From assembly GCA_964203275.1 (NCBI GenBank), contig CAXNMF010000015.1, positions 1-64,000 of the forward strand: a stretch of DNA of 64,000 bases, read 5' to 3'. Both the position numbers and the translations under genes were made by a program. The notes under the pieces were generated by a model. It searched no databases, had not been told where the DNA came from, and saw nothing but the letters and a program-made list of their open reading frames with translations. Shown here in pieces: positions 45,067 through 53,672 of the stretch. Within the stretch, counting starts at the first letter, position 1, and each line of letters opens with the position of its first letter. The DNA comes from Ga0077527 sp945862135. Its GTDB lineage: Bacteria; Pseudomonadota; Gammaproteobacteria; Burkholderiales; SG8-41.

Positions 45067-47376
45067 ATGGACCATCACCACCTGTTTGAAGTCGGCGGCG
45101 CAAAACTGTCCCGCCTTGAAGATCTGCGGCTGATCAAAGGCGAGGGTTGTTATTCCGCCGACTGGAGTCTGCCCGGTCAGGCTCATGCTGCATTTTTGCG
45201 CGCGGATCGTGCCCACGCAAAAATACTGTCGGTCAACACCGATGCCGCGCGCAAGGCGAACGGCGTCATCGGTGTTTACACCGGTGCCGATGCCGTAAAG
45301 GCCGGTTACGTCAAACCGCTGAGTTTCCTGACCTTCGCCGGCAAGGACGGCAAGAAGGCGGATATTCCCGAACGTGCGGTGCTGGTTCACGACCGTGTGC
45401 GTTTCGTCGGTGATCTGGTTGCGATGGTGGTTGCCGAGACCGCGCTGCAGGCGCAGGACGCCGCTGAACTGATCGAGGTCGAATACGAAGATCTGCCCGT
45501 TGTGGTCGATCCGCGGGCCGCTCTGGCTTCCGGTGCGCCGCAGCTTCATGACAACGTTCCCGGCAACCTGTGCTTCGAGCAGGAAGCCGGCGATGCTGCA
45601 GCAGTCGAGGCCGCGTTTGCAAAAGCCGCGCATGTCACAAAAATGCGGCTGGACGTGACCCGCGTCGCGCCGAACCCGATGGAGCCCCGGTCCTGTGCGG
45701 TGGCCCATGATGCAGCGAGCGGCAAGTTCACCGTCCACTCGCCGGTACAGGGCATCAACATGATGCGCATGCAGCTCGCTGCATACACCGGCGTGCCTGA
45801 CGACAAGATCGAGGTCGTGGCGAAGGATGTCGGCGGCGGCTTCGGCCAGCGCAGCATCGGCTACCCGGAATATGTCGCGCTGATGCTGGCTGCGAAAGCG
45901 CTGGGCCGCCCGGTGAAATGGGTGTCTTCGCGCAGCGAAGGTTTCATGTCGGATTCGCACGGCCGCGCCAACTACATCGACGGCGAGCTGGCGCTCGACA
46001 AGGACGGTACTTTCCTCGGCATGCGCATCGACTGGATTGCCGATCTCGGCGCCTATCTGCATCCCGCCGGTCCGGTAAGCCCGATGCGTAATCCGGTGAC
46101 CTGCCTCAACGGCGTCTACAAGACCCAGGCACTGTTCGGACGCTGGAGAGTCGTGCTCACCAATACCGCCCCGGTGTCCGCGTATCGCGGCGCGGCACGG
46201 CCCGAGATTGCCTTCGCCATTGAGCGCCTGGTGGACGAAGCGGCGGCGCAGATGAAGATCGACCCCGCGGAAATCCGCCGCCGCAATTTCATTCCGACCA
46301 ATGCATTCCCGTACAAGACCCCCACCGGTTCGGTATATGACATCGCCGATTTCCCCGGTGTGCTCGATAAGGCGCTGAAACTGGCCGACGTTGCCGGTTT
46401 CGCCAAGCGCCGCACCGAATCCGAAAAGCGCGGTTTGTTGCGCGGCCTGGGATTTGCAACGGTGATTGAAAATTCCGGCGCCGGCATGTTCCCCAAGGAC
46501 GAAGTCCTGCTCGAAGTCGCTGCTGACGGCAAACTGACCGCGTATTCGATCTCGCATTCACAGGGTCAGGGTCACGAGACCACCTTTGCGCAGATCATCG
46601 GCGACGCGCTGGGCATTCCGGCTGAACGGATCACGCTGCGGCAGGGTATCGGCGAAAAGGGATTGATCGGCAACCACACCGGCGGTTCACGCACCATCGT
46701 TGGCGCCGGAACGGTCTGCCACATTGCTGCGAAAAAACTGATCGATGTGGCAACGCCTCTTGCGGCCGAACAACTCGGCGTGGAGCCGTCGCAGGTGGCT
46801 TATGCGCAGGGCGAGTTCAAATCGACCGCCTCGAACAAGAAAATCACGCTGGGCGAACTGGCGGCGAAAAAACCGCTGTCGGTCACCGGCGAAGGCAAGT
46901 TCGGCTCAACCTTCCCCAATGGCTGCCATGTTGCCGAAATCGAAATCGATCCGCAGACCGGTGTCACCGAAGTGGTGTCGTACGTGACTGTTGACGACTG
47001 CGGCGTGGTGATCAACCACACCATCGTCGAAGGCCAGATGCATGGCGCCGTGGCCCAGGGATGGGGACAGATCTTCGGCGAGAACGTGGTTTACGATCCC
47101 GACACCGGACAGTTGCTGACCGGCAGCTTCGCGGATTATGCGATGCCCAAGGCCGGCTGGATCAAAGACATCACCATCGCCGAACACACCACCTTCGGCA
47201 CCATCAGCCCGCTGGGTGTGAAGGGCATGGGTGAATCGGGCTGCACGGCATCGCTGGCTACACTGACCAATGCGGTAATGAATGCGCTGCGGCCGCTGGG
47301 TGTGCCGCCGCTCGACATGCCGCTGACCGCGCACAAGCTGTGGCAGGCCATTTCGGCTGCGAAGAAAGGTAAATAA
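45067..47376 (+). CDS. xanthine dehydrogenase family molybdopterin subunit (CoxL-like)
   Basis: A 769-residue large subunit of a molybdenum hydroxylase. The N-terminal domain has KLSRLEDLRLIKGEGCYSADW; the active-site region reads VSAYRGAARPE, not the AYRCSFR of form I CO dehydrogenase, so true CO oxidation is unlikely. Mo-cofactor contacts VGGGFGQRS, HSQGQGHETTFAQI and KGMGESGCTASLAT (with the catalytic Glu) are present. The ATG at 45067 is used; a GTG at 45052 is possible. It forms an L-M-S set with the next two genes and probably hydroxylates an aromatic or heterocyclic substrate. Confidence 0.9.
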   Translation: MDHHHLFEVGGAKLSRLEDLRLIKGEGCYSADWSLPGQAHAAFLRADRAHAKILSVNTDAARKANGVIGVYTGADAVKAGYVKPLSFLTFAGKDGKKADIPERAVLVHDRVRFVGDLVAMVVAETALQAQDAAELIEVEYEDLPVVVDPRAALASGAPQLHDNVPGNLCFEQEAGDAAAVEAAFAKAAHVTKMRLDVTRVAPNPMEPRSCAVAHDAASGKFTVHSPVQGINMMRMQLAAYTGVPDDKIEVVAKDVGGGFGQRSIGYPEYVALMLAAKALGRPVKWVSSRSEGFMSDSHGRANYIDGELALDKDGTFLGMRIDWIADLGAYLHPAGPVSPMRNPVTCLNGVYKTQALFGRWRVVLTNTAPVSAYRGAARPEIAFAIERLVDEAAAQMKIDPAEIRRRNFIPTNAFPYKTPTGSVYDIADFPGVLDKALKLADVAGFAKRRTESEKRGLLRGLGFATVIENSGAGMFPKDEVLLEVAADGKLTAYSISHSQGQGHETTFAQIIGDALGIPAERITLRQGIGEKGLIGNHTGGSRTIVGAGTVCHIAAKKLIDVATPLAAEQLGVEPSQVAYAQGEFKSTASNKKITLGELAAKKPLSVTGEGKFGSTFPNGCHVAEIEIDPQTGVTEVVSYVTVDDCGVVINHTIVEGQMHGAVAQGWGQIFGENVVYDPDTGQLLTGSFADYAMPKAGWIKDITIAEHTTFGTISPLGVKGMGESGCTASLATLTNAVMNALRPLGVPPLDMPLTAHKLWQAISAAKKGK

Positions 47377-47377
47377 C

Positions 47378-48184
47378 ATGTATTCATTCCAGTATCGCAA
47401 GGCGAATACGCTGAAAGAAGCCGCTGAATGGCTGGCGAAAGATGAGGATGCGAAAGCGCTGTCCGGCGGCATGACGCTGCTGCCGACGCTGAAAGCGCGG
47501 CTTGCCCAGCCTTCGCAACTGATCGATATTGCCGGCCTCGCCGAACTCGCGGGCATCGAAAACAAAAACGGTGTGCTGACCATCGGCGCGGCGACCAAGT
47601 ACTATCAGATTGCCACGTCAGCGGTGGTGCGCGAGGTTTTGCCGGCGCTGGCGGACCTGATCTCGACGGTCGCCGATCCGCAGGTGCGCAACCGAGGCAC
47701 CATCGGCGGTTCGGTGGCCAACAACGATCCGGCAGCTGATTCGCCGGCAGCGGTGCTGGCGCTGAATGCAACGGTGATTACCAACAAGCGCGAAATTGCT
47801 GCTGATGAATTTTTTCAGGGCATGTTCACCACGGCGCTGGAGCCGGGCGAATTGGTGGTGAAAATCGCTTTCCCGCTGCCCAAGGCGGCGGCCTATGCCA
47901 AGTTTCCGCATCCGGCATCGGGTTATGCGATGGCTGGCGTGTTCATCGCACAGACTGCTTCAGGCGTGCGTGTCGCGGTGACCGGTGCCGGTGCTTCTGG
48001 CGTGTTCCGCTGGACGGAGGCGGAAGCAGCGCTGGCGAAAGGCATGAATGCGGCGGCACTGGAAAAACTGACAGTTGCTGCTGACGACCTTAATGAAGAT
48101 ATCCACGGCTCGCGCGAATACCGCGCGCAGCTCGTCAAAGTCATGGCCGGTCGTGCTGCGGCCGCCATCTCCGGGAAGAAATAA
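47378..48184 (+). CDS. molybdenum hydroxylase FAD-binding subunit (CoxM-like)
   Basis: A 268-residue FAD subunit. FAD contacts are ALSGGMTLLPTLKAR near residue 28 and TVADPQVRNRGTIGGSVANNDPAAD near 100. It passes electrons from the iron-sulfur subunit to an acceptor. It starts one base after the large-subunit stop codon. Confidence 0.93.
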   Translation: MYSFQYRKANTLKEAAEWLAKDEDAKALSGGMTLLPTLKARLAQPSQLIDIAGLAELAGIENKNGVLTIGAATKYYQIATSAVVREVLPALADLISTVADPQVRNRGTIGGSVANNDPAADSPAAVLALNATVITNKREIAADEFFQGMFTTALEPGELVVKIAFPLPKAAAYAKFPHPASGYAMAGVFIAQTASGVRVAVTGAGASGVFRWTEAEAALAKGMNAAALEKLTVAADDLNEDIHGSREYRAQLVKVMAGRAAAAISGKK

Positions 48185-48186
48185 CC

Positions 48187-48654
48187 ATGGCCAAGATCAC
48201 AATGACCGTCAACGGCGTGAAACAGAGCGCTGATGTCGAAGACCGTACGCTACTCGCCAATTTCCTGCGCGACACCCTGAAACTGACCGGCACTCACGTC
48301 GGTTGCGACACCAGCCAATGCGGTGCCTGCACGGTGCATGTTGACGGCCGCGCGGTGAAATCCTGCACCATGCTGGCGGCGCAGGCCGACGGCGCCGACG
48401 TGGTGACCATCGAAGGTCTTGCCAAAAACGGCAAGCTGCATCCGGCGCAGGCGGCATTCACCGAATGCCATGCGCTTCAGTGCGGTTTTTGCACGCCCGG
48501 CATGATCATGACGACGGCTGCATTAATCAAGGATTGTCCGGCGCCGACCGATGAACAGATCGTACACGGACTTGAGGGCAACATCTGCCGCTGCACCGGC
48601 TACCTGAACATCGTCAAGGCGGTAAAACGCGCTGCCGAATTGCAGGGCAAGTAA
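48187..48654 (+). CDS. molybdenum hydroxylase 2Fe-2S subunit (CoxS-like)
   Basis: A 155-residue subunit with two [2Fe-2S] clusters: a plant-ferredoxin type site GCDTSQCGACTVHVDG with the fourth Cys in KSCTML, and the helical site QCGFCTPGM ... NICRCTGYLNI. It completes the three-subunit enzyme. It is two bases downstream of the FAD gene and 64 bases before a CoA transferase. Confidence 0.95.
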   Translation: MAKITMTVNGVKQSADVEDRTLLANFLRDTLKLTGTHVGCDTSQCGACTVHVDGRAVKSCTMLAAQADGADVVTIEGLAKNGKLHPAQAAFTECHALQCGFCTPGMIMTTAALIKDCPAPTDEQIVHGLEGNICRCTGYLNIVKAVKRAAELQGK

Positions 48655-48718
48655 ACAGCAGCGTTCTCCGCAGGCATCTCCTCGCGGTATCCTTCGGATT
48701 CACCGGAGGACAAGCACC

Positions 48719-49943
48719 ATGGCAACACCATCCCAGACCGCCGCCGGCCCTTTGGCCGGCGTGCGCGTCATTGAACTCGGCCAGCTGATTGCAGGACCTT
48801 TCTGCGGCAAGACGCTCGCCGATTTCGGCGCCGAAGTCATCAAGATCGAGCCGCCCGGCAAGGGTGATCCGCTGCGCAAATGGCGCATGCTTAAAAACGG
48901 TAACTCGGTATGGTGGGAAGTCCAGTCGCGCAACAAACAATCCGTCACGCTGGACCTGACGCAGCCCGAAGGTCAGGACATCCTGCGTGCGCTGGTCAAG
49001 GAAGCGGACGTGCTGATCGAGAACTTCCGCCCCGGCAAGATGGAGGAGTGGGGTCTCGGCTACGAAGCGCTTAAGGTAATCAATCCTCGGCTGGTGATGG
49101 CGCGCATTTCCGGCTATGGCCAGGACGGGCCCTACTGCAACCGCCCCGGTTTCGGCGTCATTGCCGAATCCATGGGTGGATTGCGTTATCTCACGGCAGA
49201 GCCGGGGCGTGTTCCGGTGCGTGTTGGCGTATCCATCGGCGACACTCTGGCCGCGCTGCATGGTGTGATCGGCATTCTGATGGCGCTGTATCACAGAGAT
49301 CGTGATCATCGAGACGCGCGTAATGGTGAAGGCCAGGTAATCGACATCGCCTTGTATGAAAGCGTATTCAACTGCATGGAAAGTCTCCTGCCGGAGTACA
49401 GCGCCTTCAACGCCGTTCGCGAAGCGGCGGGCAGTGCGCTACCCGGCATCGTGCCGTCGAATGCTTACGCCTGCCGCGATGGCTGGATACTCATTGGCGG
49501 CAATGGCGACGGCATCTTCAAACGCTTGATGACAGCGATCGGCCGTACCGATTTTGCGGCATCCCCTGAGATGGCTTCGAATGAAGGCCGGGTCAAACGG
49601 GTGGCTGATATCGACGGGGCGATCAGTGCGTGGACCGGTGCGCGCGGAGAAGGCTGAGGCGCTGAAAATCCTCAATGATTACGATGTGCCGTCGGGTGCG
49701 ATCTATTCCATTGCCGACATCGCTGCTGACGCGCAGTACCGGGCGCGTGAAATGATCCTCAACATCACCACACGCGACGGTTACAAGGTTGATGTCCCCG
49801 GTATCGTGCCCAAGCTGTCGGCGACACCCGGCGGCATTCGCAATACCGCGCCGCGGCTGGGAGAAGACACGGTGGATGTATTGACCCGTGCCGGCCTGAA
49901 GCCGGAGACCATTGCCGATCTGCGCGCCAAAGGCGTGATTTAA
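48719..49943 (+). CDS. CaiB/BaiF CoA transferase, frame broken near the 3' end
   Basis: A family III CoA transferase, about 407 residues after correction. The first ~308 residues are in frame (GVRVIELGQLIAGPFCGKTLADFGAEVIKIEPPG, with the catalytic Asp region near VTLDLTQPEGQ, and GEGQVIDIALYES). After WTGAR the frame stops at 49656, but the family C-terminus (EKAEALKILNDYDVPSGAIYSI to KGVI) continues in another frame to 49943. One extra G at 49646-49647 explains it. It probably activates the product of the upstream hydroxylase as a CoA ester. GGAGGA lies before the ATG. Confidence 0.88.
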
Positions 49944-49946
49944 ATT

Positions 49947-49968
49947 GTCAATAAAATCAAATAATTAC
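49947..49968 (+). repeat. AT-rich motif copy upstream of VOC gene
   Basis: GTCAATAAAATCAAATAATT sits between the CoA transferase stop (49941-49943) and the VOC ribosome-binding site. It matches the same core as the copies at 22706, 40033 and 5772. Confidence 0.4.
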
Positions 49969-49978
49969 GGAGACATTC

Positions 49979-50359
49979 ATGATCGACCGTCTTGACCACT
50001 TCGTACTGACCACCGCCCAGCCGGATGAAGTGGTTCGTTTCTATACCGAAGTACTGGGCATGAAACTCGAAACCTTCCGCAACGGCCAACGCCTCGCACT
50101 GAAATTCGGGCACCAGAAAATCAACATCCACGTGAAAGGCAGGGAATACGAACCCAAGGCACATGCGCCGGGCGTGGGCACGCTGGATTACTGTTTTATC
50201 GCTTCAGTGCCGCTGCAGCAGGTGATCGACAGCCTCGCCAAGCACAAGGTCACGGTCATTGAAGGGCCCTGCACCAAGACCGGCGCAATGGGGGACATCC
50301 GCTCGGTTTATTTCCGCGACCCTGATTTCAACCTGGTGGAAGTCTCGGAATATCTTTAA
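49979..50359 (+). CDS. VOC superfamily (glyoxalase-like) protein
   Basis: A 126-residue protein with two beta-alpha-beta-beta-beta modules. Metal-ligand candidates are His in RLDHFVLTT, His in HQKINIHV and Glu in NLVEVSEYL. VOC proteins include glyoxalases, dioxygenases and epimerases; the exact reaction is not readable. CGGAGAC precedes the ATG. Its place after the CoA transferase suggests a role in the same pathway. Confidence 0.85.
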   Translation: MIDRLDHFVLTTAQPDEVVRFYTEVLGMKLETFRNGQRLALKFGHQKINIHVKGREYEPKAHAPGVGTLDYCFIASVPLQQVIDSLAKHKVTVIEGPCTKTGAMGDIRSVYFRDPDFNLVEVSEYL

Positions 50360-50371
50360 AGCAGTAATGGC

Positions 50372-50698
50372 TTACTGATCGTCGTGATCGGCGATCAGTT
50401 TCAGCGCATTGCCGCGCGTGCTCTCACGGAAGCGTTTGCGTTCAAACAGCTTTTTCTGCGCTTCCGGCGGCAGGTCGGTGATACGGATCACGTTGCGGCT
50501 GATCAGCACATCCACCAGATCTTCCAGCACACGTACGAGGCTGGCGTCGAGGCTGCTGAACGCACCCTGCGCAGCGCCACCGGCCTGAAGGAAGGCCAAC
50601 ACATCCGGGTGATCGGCCGCGAGGGTTTCTCCGCCGTCAACCGGCTGGTTGTAAAGGCTTTCAATCCTGCCTTCGGCATTGCGTTTGGCGTAGAGCAT
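50372..50698 (-). CDS. conserved hypothetical, 'tryptophan synthase subunit beta-like' family
   Basis: A 108-residue soluble protein beginning MLYAKRNAEGRIESLYNQP and containing VRVLEDLVDVLISRNVIRITDLPPEAQKKLFERKRFRE. Proteins of this size and sequence in betaproteobacteria carry the misleading name tryptophan synthase beta-like; it lacks the PLP lysine motif and is far too short to be that enzyme. Function unknown. Convergent with the VOC gene, 12 bases apart. Confidence 0.75.
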   Translation of the reverse strand: MLYAKRNAEGRIESLYNQPVDGGETLAADHPDVLAFLQAGGAAQGAFSSLDASLVRVLEDLVDVLISRNVIRITDLPPEAQKKLFERKRFRESTRGNALKLIADHDDQ

Positions 50699-51103
50699 GG
50701 GCTGCCTGTTGTTGGACTGCGCTATGACTTACTAACGGCTGGGTTTGCCGAAGCTTTAGGGTTCATTTTAATCCCGCGCGGCTCGCGGGGTAGCCTCGAT
50801 CTGTAACGTCAGGAGAAATGTCAAATACCGCTTAAGCAGTTGATTCCAAATCTGTAAAGCACTTTGGCAAGATCATCGTTTTCCCATCATTAAGATCGGC
50901 GTAAATGGGCAAATCCGGCAGGTGGCTTTATTTAAGGGATCAACAGCAACATAATTTGTTATTAAAACTCATCATTGAGATGACCTAGATATAAAAGTGG
51001 TCGTGATTTTTGCTGAATGTAGCAATTGAAATCCATATCACACAGACGTATGGACTTAGGCGGATAAGAATTTTGGGTTCAACTTTCGGAAAAGGGTGCT
51101 TAG
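50699..51103. other. non-coding stretch at the left edge of the AT-rich island
   Basis: About 405 bases with no supported gene. It contains a small GC hairpin CCCGCG / CGCGGG at 50773-50789 without a T run. Base composition shifts from GC-rich to AT-rich around 50,820, where the island begins. No repeat or integrase is seen. Confidence 0.6.
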
Positions 51104-52069
51104 CTACTTTATTCCTAGTTGTTTCTTTACGCGTTGAGCATCAGAAATTTCAACCGCGAGTAGCTTGTTTGCTGGCTCAGCGCTAAGGTAACCGTCAGTC
51201 TGCTCGGTGTCATCCAAATATTTTTTCCATTCCGGGGACTTGTGTGCTTTCTCGATGGCTGCGCCAAGCTTGTCCATTACCGGTTTTGGAATTCCGCTCT
51301 TGGCAACTAGACCACGCCAGTTATATCGCGCGAAATCCCACCCGCTTTCTTTGTAGGTCGGTACCGATGGAAAATCATTCAGCCGCTTTTCTGAGGATAC
51401 GGCGAGGATTCGGAGACGCCCTGAGTTCACAAATGGTTTGGCATTTCCCGGATTTGTGTGCGCCGCATCAACCTGTCCTCCTGCGATAGCAGTAAGTACT
51501 TGACCGCCACCTTGATAAGGAATCCACGTCGCTTTGAATCCTGCAATTGACGCAAACAACTCAAAGGCAACGCGATGACTACTCATGGATAAAGGGCCGC
51601 CTAAGTTGATGTAGTCAGGTTTTTTCTTTGCGAAATCGACTAATTGCCTAATTGTGGAAAATGGTGTCGATGTATGAACGACAATAGCGAAAGGATCAAT
51701 CTGCGACCGTACAATCATTTGCAGGTCTTGTGGCTGGAAATTAACATTCGGTTCACCAAAAAGCGTAGCCAGAGTAACAGTTGTTGCAGCGAGCAGATGG
51801 CCGTCTGCAGGTGACTTCACCATCGCGTTAATCATAGGGATGCCTGATCCGCCAGGGCGATTCTCGACAAGAACGTTTTGTCCCAGCTCTGGTGCGAGCA
51901 GTTTTCCAATAACCCGTGCGTAGAAGTCAACGGGTGATCCAGGAGAAGTAAAGACCTGAATCACTATCGGCTTTGTCGGGTAGATCGATTGCGCATAAGT
52001 TGAATCAATTCCAGCAAAGGAAAAGGCAAACAGCCCCGCTATTGCTAGGCTCACATTATGTTTTGTCAT
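51104..52069 (-). CDS. tripartite tricarboxylate transporter receptor (TctC/Bug)
   Basis: A 321-residue periplasmic binding protein with a signal peptide ending near TYAQS, then YPTKPIVIQVFTSPGSPVDFYARVIG and VENRPGGSGIPMINAMVKSPADGH, the conserved TctC ligand-binding loops. Bug proteins bind carboxylates and other small acids, sometimes as sensors. Strong AAGGAGAG is eight bases before the ATG. It is divergent from the carboxymuconolactone-decarboxylase-like gene. No TctA/TctB is in the window, so it probably works with a distant transporter or as a sensor. Confidence 0.92.
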   Translation of the reverse strand: MTKHNVSLAIAGLFAFSFAGIDSTYAQSIYPTKPIVIQVFTSPGSPVDFYARVIGKLLAPELGQNVLVENRPGGSGIPMINAMVKSPADGHLLAATTVTLATLFGEPNVNFQPQDLQMIVRSQIDPFAIVVHTSTPFSTIRQLVDFAKKKPDYINLGGPLSMSSHRVAFELFASIAGFKATWIPYQGGGQVLTAIAGGQVDAAHTNPGNAKPFVNSGRLRILAVSSEKRLNDFPSVPTYKESGWDFARYNWRGLVAKSGIPKPVMDKLGAAIEKAHKSPEWKKYLDDTEQTDGYLSAEPANKLLAVEISDAQRVKKQLGIK

Positions 52070-52323
52070 GATCAGACTCTCCTTGGATAACTATGCGTAC
52101 CGCAAAGGCAGGTGCACCGTTGGAGTGCCTCTGCGCACAATGTTGGATCAGGTAATCGAAAGCGAAGCGGCGAGAACCAAAGGTTACATACAATCAATTT
52201 AAACTCTGATATATTTTTTTAAGCACAAACTATGCCGAAGACAGTTGGGGCATAAGATTTCTATAGCTCGCTCCTGCGGCACCGATAAAGACGCCCGGTT
52301 AATCAGTTAAGGAGTTCACCCCG
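52070..52323. promoter_or_regulatory. divergent intergenic region controlling TctC and the catabolic genes
   Basis: 254 AT-rich bases between divergent starts. A TATATTTT tract near 52210 and AAGGAG at 52309-52314 (ribosome-binding site of the plus-strand gene) are visible. No clear operator palindrome was found; no regulator gene is adjacent. Confidence 0.4.
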
Positions 52324-52977
52324 ATGAAGACTTCCGATTTACCCGATGTGGCTCAGGTTGAATCACCTTCGCCCCGCATTCAATTGGTCAAACCGGCAGA
52401 CGCAAGTCCGGAGGTTGCTGCTGTCTTTGAAGATATCAAGAAGACCAAAGGGCCGAAGTTTCTAACTCCAACGTGGGGGTTTTTTGCCAACGACCCAGAA
52501 TTGCTCAAGTTATGGTGGGCACTTCAAAAAAGAGTGCAAAAAATCGCTGGCGAAGTTCCAAAAAAGATTATGTTTGGCATCACGTTCGTTTGTGCATCCG
52601 AAGTCAAATGCCCCCGATGCATCAACAATGCACAAGTTCATCTCCAAGAACAATTCGACATGAGTAACGACGAAATTCTTGAGTTAAGTGACTTCGAGAA
52701 TTCCAAGCTAATCCCTGAAAGCGAAAAGGCGGTCTATCGTTTTTGTAGAAAAATGGCGTTTGATATTCCGACAACTGAGGAAGATTTTGCGGCACTCCGA
52801 AAAGCTGGATACAGCGATAAAGCCATTGTTGAAATGATCTCACTTACAATTCTTGAATCTGGATTTATCCGTAGGGCCAGGGCTGTCGCTCAATTTGAGA
52901 ACGGTTCAACTTGGCCCAAGGACAATCTGCCTAGCGCAACCTATGCTGCTAACGTGGACTCCAAAAAAACCACCTAG
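52324..52977 (+). CDS. carboxymuconolactone decarboxylase (AhpD-like) family protein
   Basis: A 217-residue helical protein of the CMD/AhpD superfamily. The active-site helix reads EVKCPRCINNAQVHL: the CxxC pair is present, but the usual His three residues after the second Cys (CxxCxxxH) is replaced, with a His at a later position. It may be a thiol peroxidase-like or decarboxylase-like enzyme with altered chemistry. It starts the plus-strand set of the AT-rich island and is 29 bases before the cupin gene. Confidence 0.7.
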   Translation: MKTSDLPDVAQVESPSPRIQLVKPADASPEVAAVFEDIKKTKGPKFLTPTWGFFANDPELLKLWWALQKRVQKIAGEVPKKIMFGITFVCASEVKCPRCINNAQVHLQEQFDMSNDEILELSDFENSKLIPESEKAVYRFCRKMAFDIPTTEEDFAALRKAGYSDKAIVEMISLTILESGFIRRARAVAQFENGSTWPKDNLPSATYAANVDSKKTT

Positions 52978-53006
52978 GTTGATGAATGTAAATTGAGGTG
53001 AGAAAA

Positions 53007-53618
53007 ATGACCGGTTTTGACCCCAAGAAAACCAGTGATGCTGCCCGAGCGGCGATGGATGAAGTGAAATCAGTCGTTGGTCGATATGGCTTGAACCATG
53101 AATCATTATCGAAGATGAAGGCGGTTTTGCTGCGACTGACGAAAAGCCGAGAGTTATTTCCGGTAAGTGTGTTCCATCCTCCGCTTGATGGGCGGAATAC
53201 AAATTATCTATATTGCTTGGCAGAAGATGCTGATGGCACGAATGCGCTTTATATTTCTTCAGAGCATCACTCGGAGGATCGTAGTACGTTGCCGCATAAT
53301 CACCTGACGTGGGCGGTTATTGTTGGACTCGAGGGCAACGAACTGAATAAGCTTTACGAGCGTGTTGATGATGGTAAGACCGCTGGTAGAGGCATTGTTC
53401 GTGTATCGAGCGAGGTCGAACTTAAACTGGGCTCCGGCATTTATCTGATGCCCGAAGAAATTCATAGCGTGCACACAAGAGGCGGCCACACCATGCTTTC
53501 CATGCATATGTACGGACTATCAATGCCTCGCCAAACAGAACGTATCGAATTTTTGCCTGATGGAACCACACGTAACCGGACTCCAAACCCGAATGTGAGG
53601 CCGATACCTGGTCTTTGA
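53007..53618 (+). CDS. cysteine dioxygenase-like cupin protein
   Basis: A 203-residue protein with a cupin barrel like thiol dioxygenases. Metal-ligand candidates: two His in STLPHNHLTWAVIVGLEGNE and a His in MLSMHMYG, with the later EEIHSVHTRGG stretch matching the cysteine dioxygenase C-terminal motif. The ATG at 53007 is chosen because GAGGTGAG precedes it. Likely a non-heme iron oxygenase acting on a thiol or small acid; the substrate is unknown. Confidence 0.75.
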   Translation: MTGFDPKKTSDAARAAMDEVKSVVGRYGLNHESLSKMKAVLLRLTKSRELFPVSVFHPPLDGRNTNYLYCLAEDADGTNALYISSEHHSEDRSTLPHNHLTWAVIVGLEGNELNKLYERVDDGKTAGRGIVRVSSEVELKLGSGIYLMPEEIHSVHTRGGHTMLSMHMYGLSMPRQTERIEFLPDGTTRNRTPNPNVRPIPGL

Positions 53619-53672
53619 AATCATGCTTTAAAGCGCGTGGTTAGAGAAAAGAAGAAGTATTCGGGAGGCATC

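Noticed and set aside
44998..46557. A 519-residue open frame on the minus strand opposite the molybdopterin subunit
   Set aside because: The plus strand has clear family motifs throughout. The minus frame has no recognisable domain and is a by-product of GC-rich codon use.
45067..47376. Form I aerobic CO dehydrogenase
   Set aside because: The large subunit has AYRGAARPE instead of AYRCSFR, so carbon monoxide oxidation is not supported.
50372..50698. Tryptophan synthase beta subunit
   Set aside because: The protein is 108 residues and lacks the PLP-binding lysine motif; the family name is historical.
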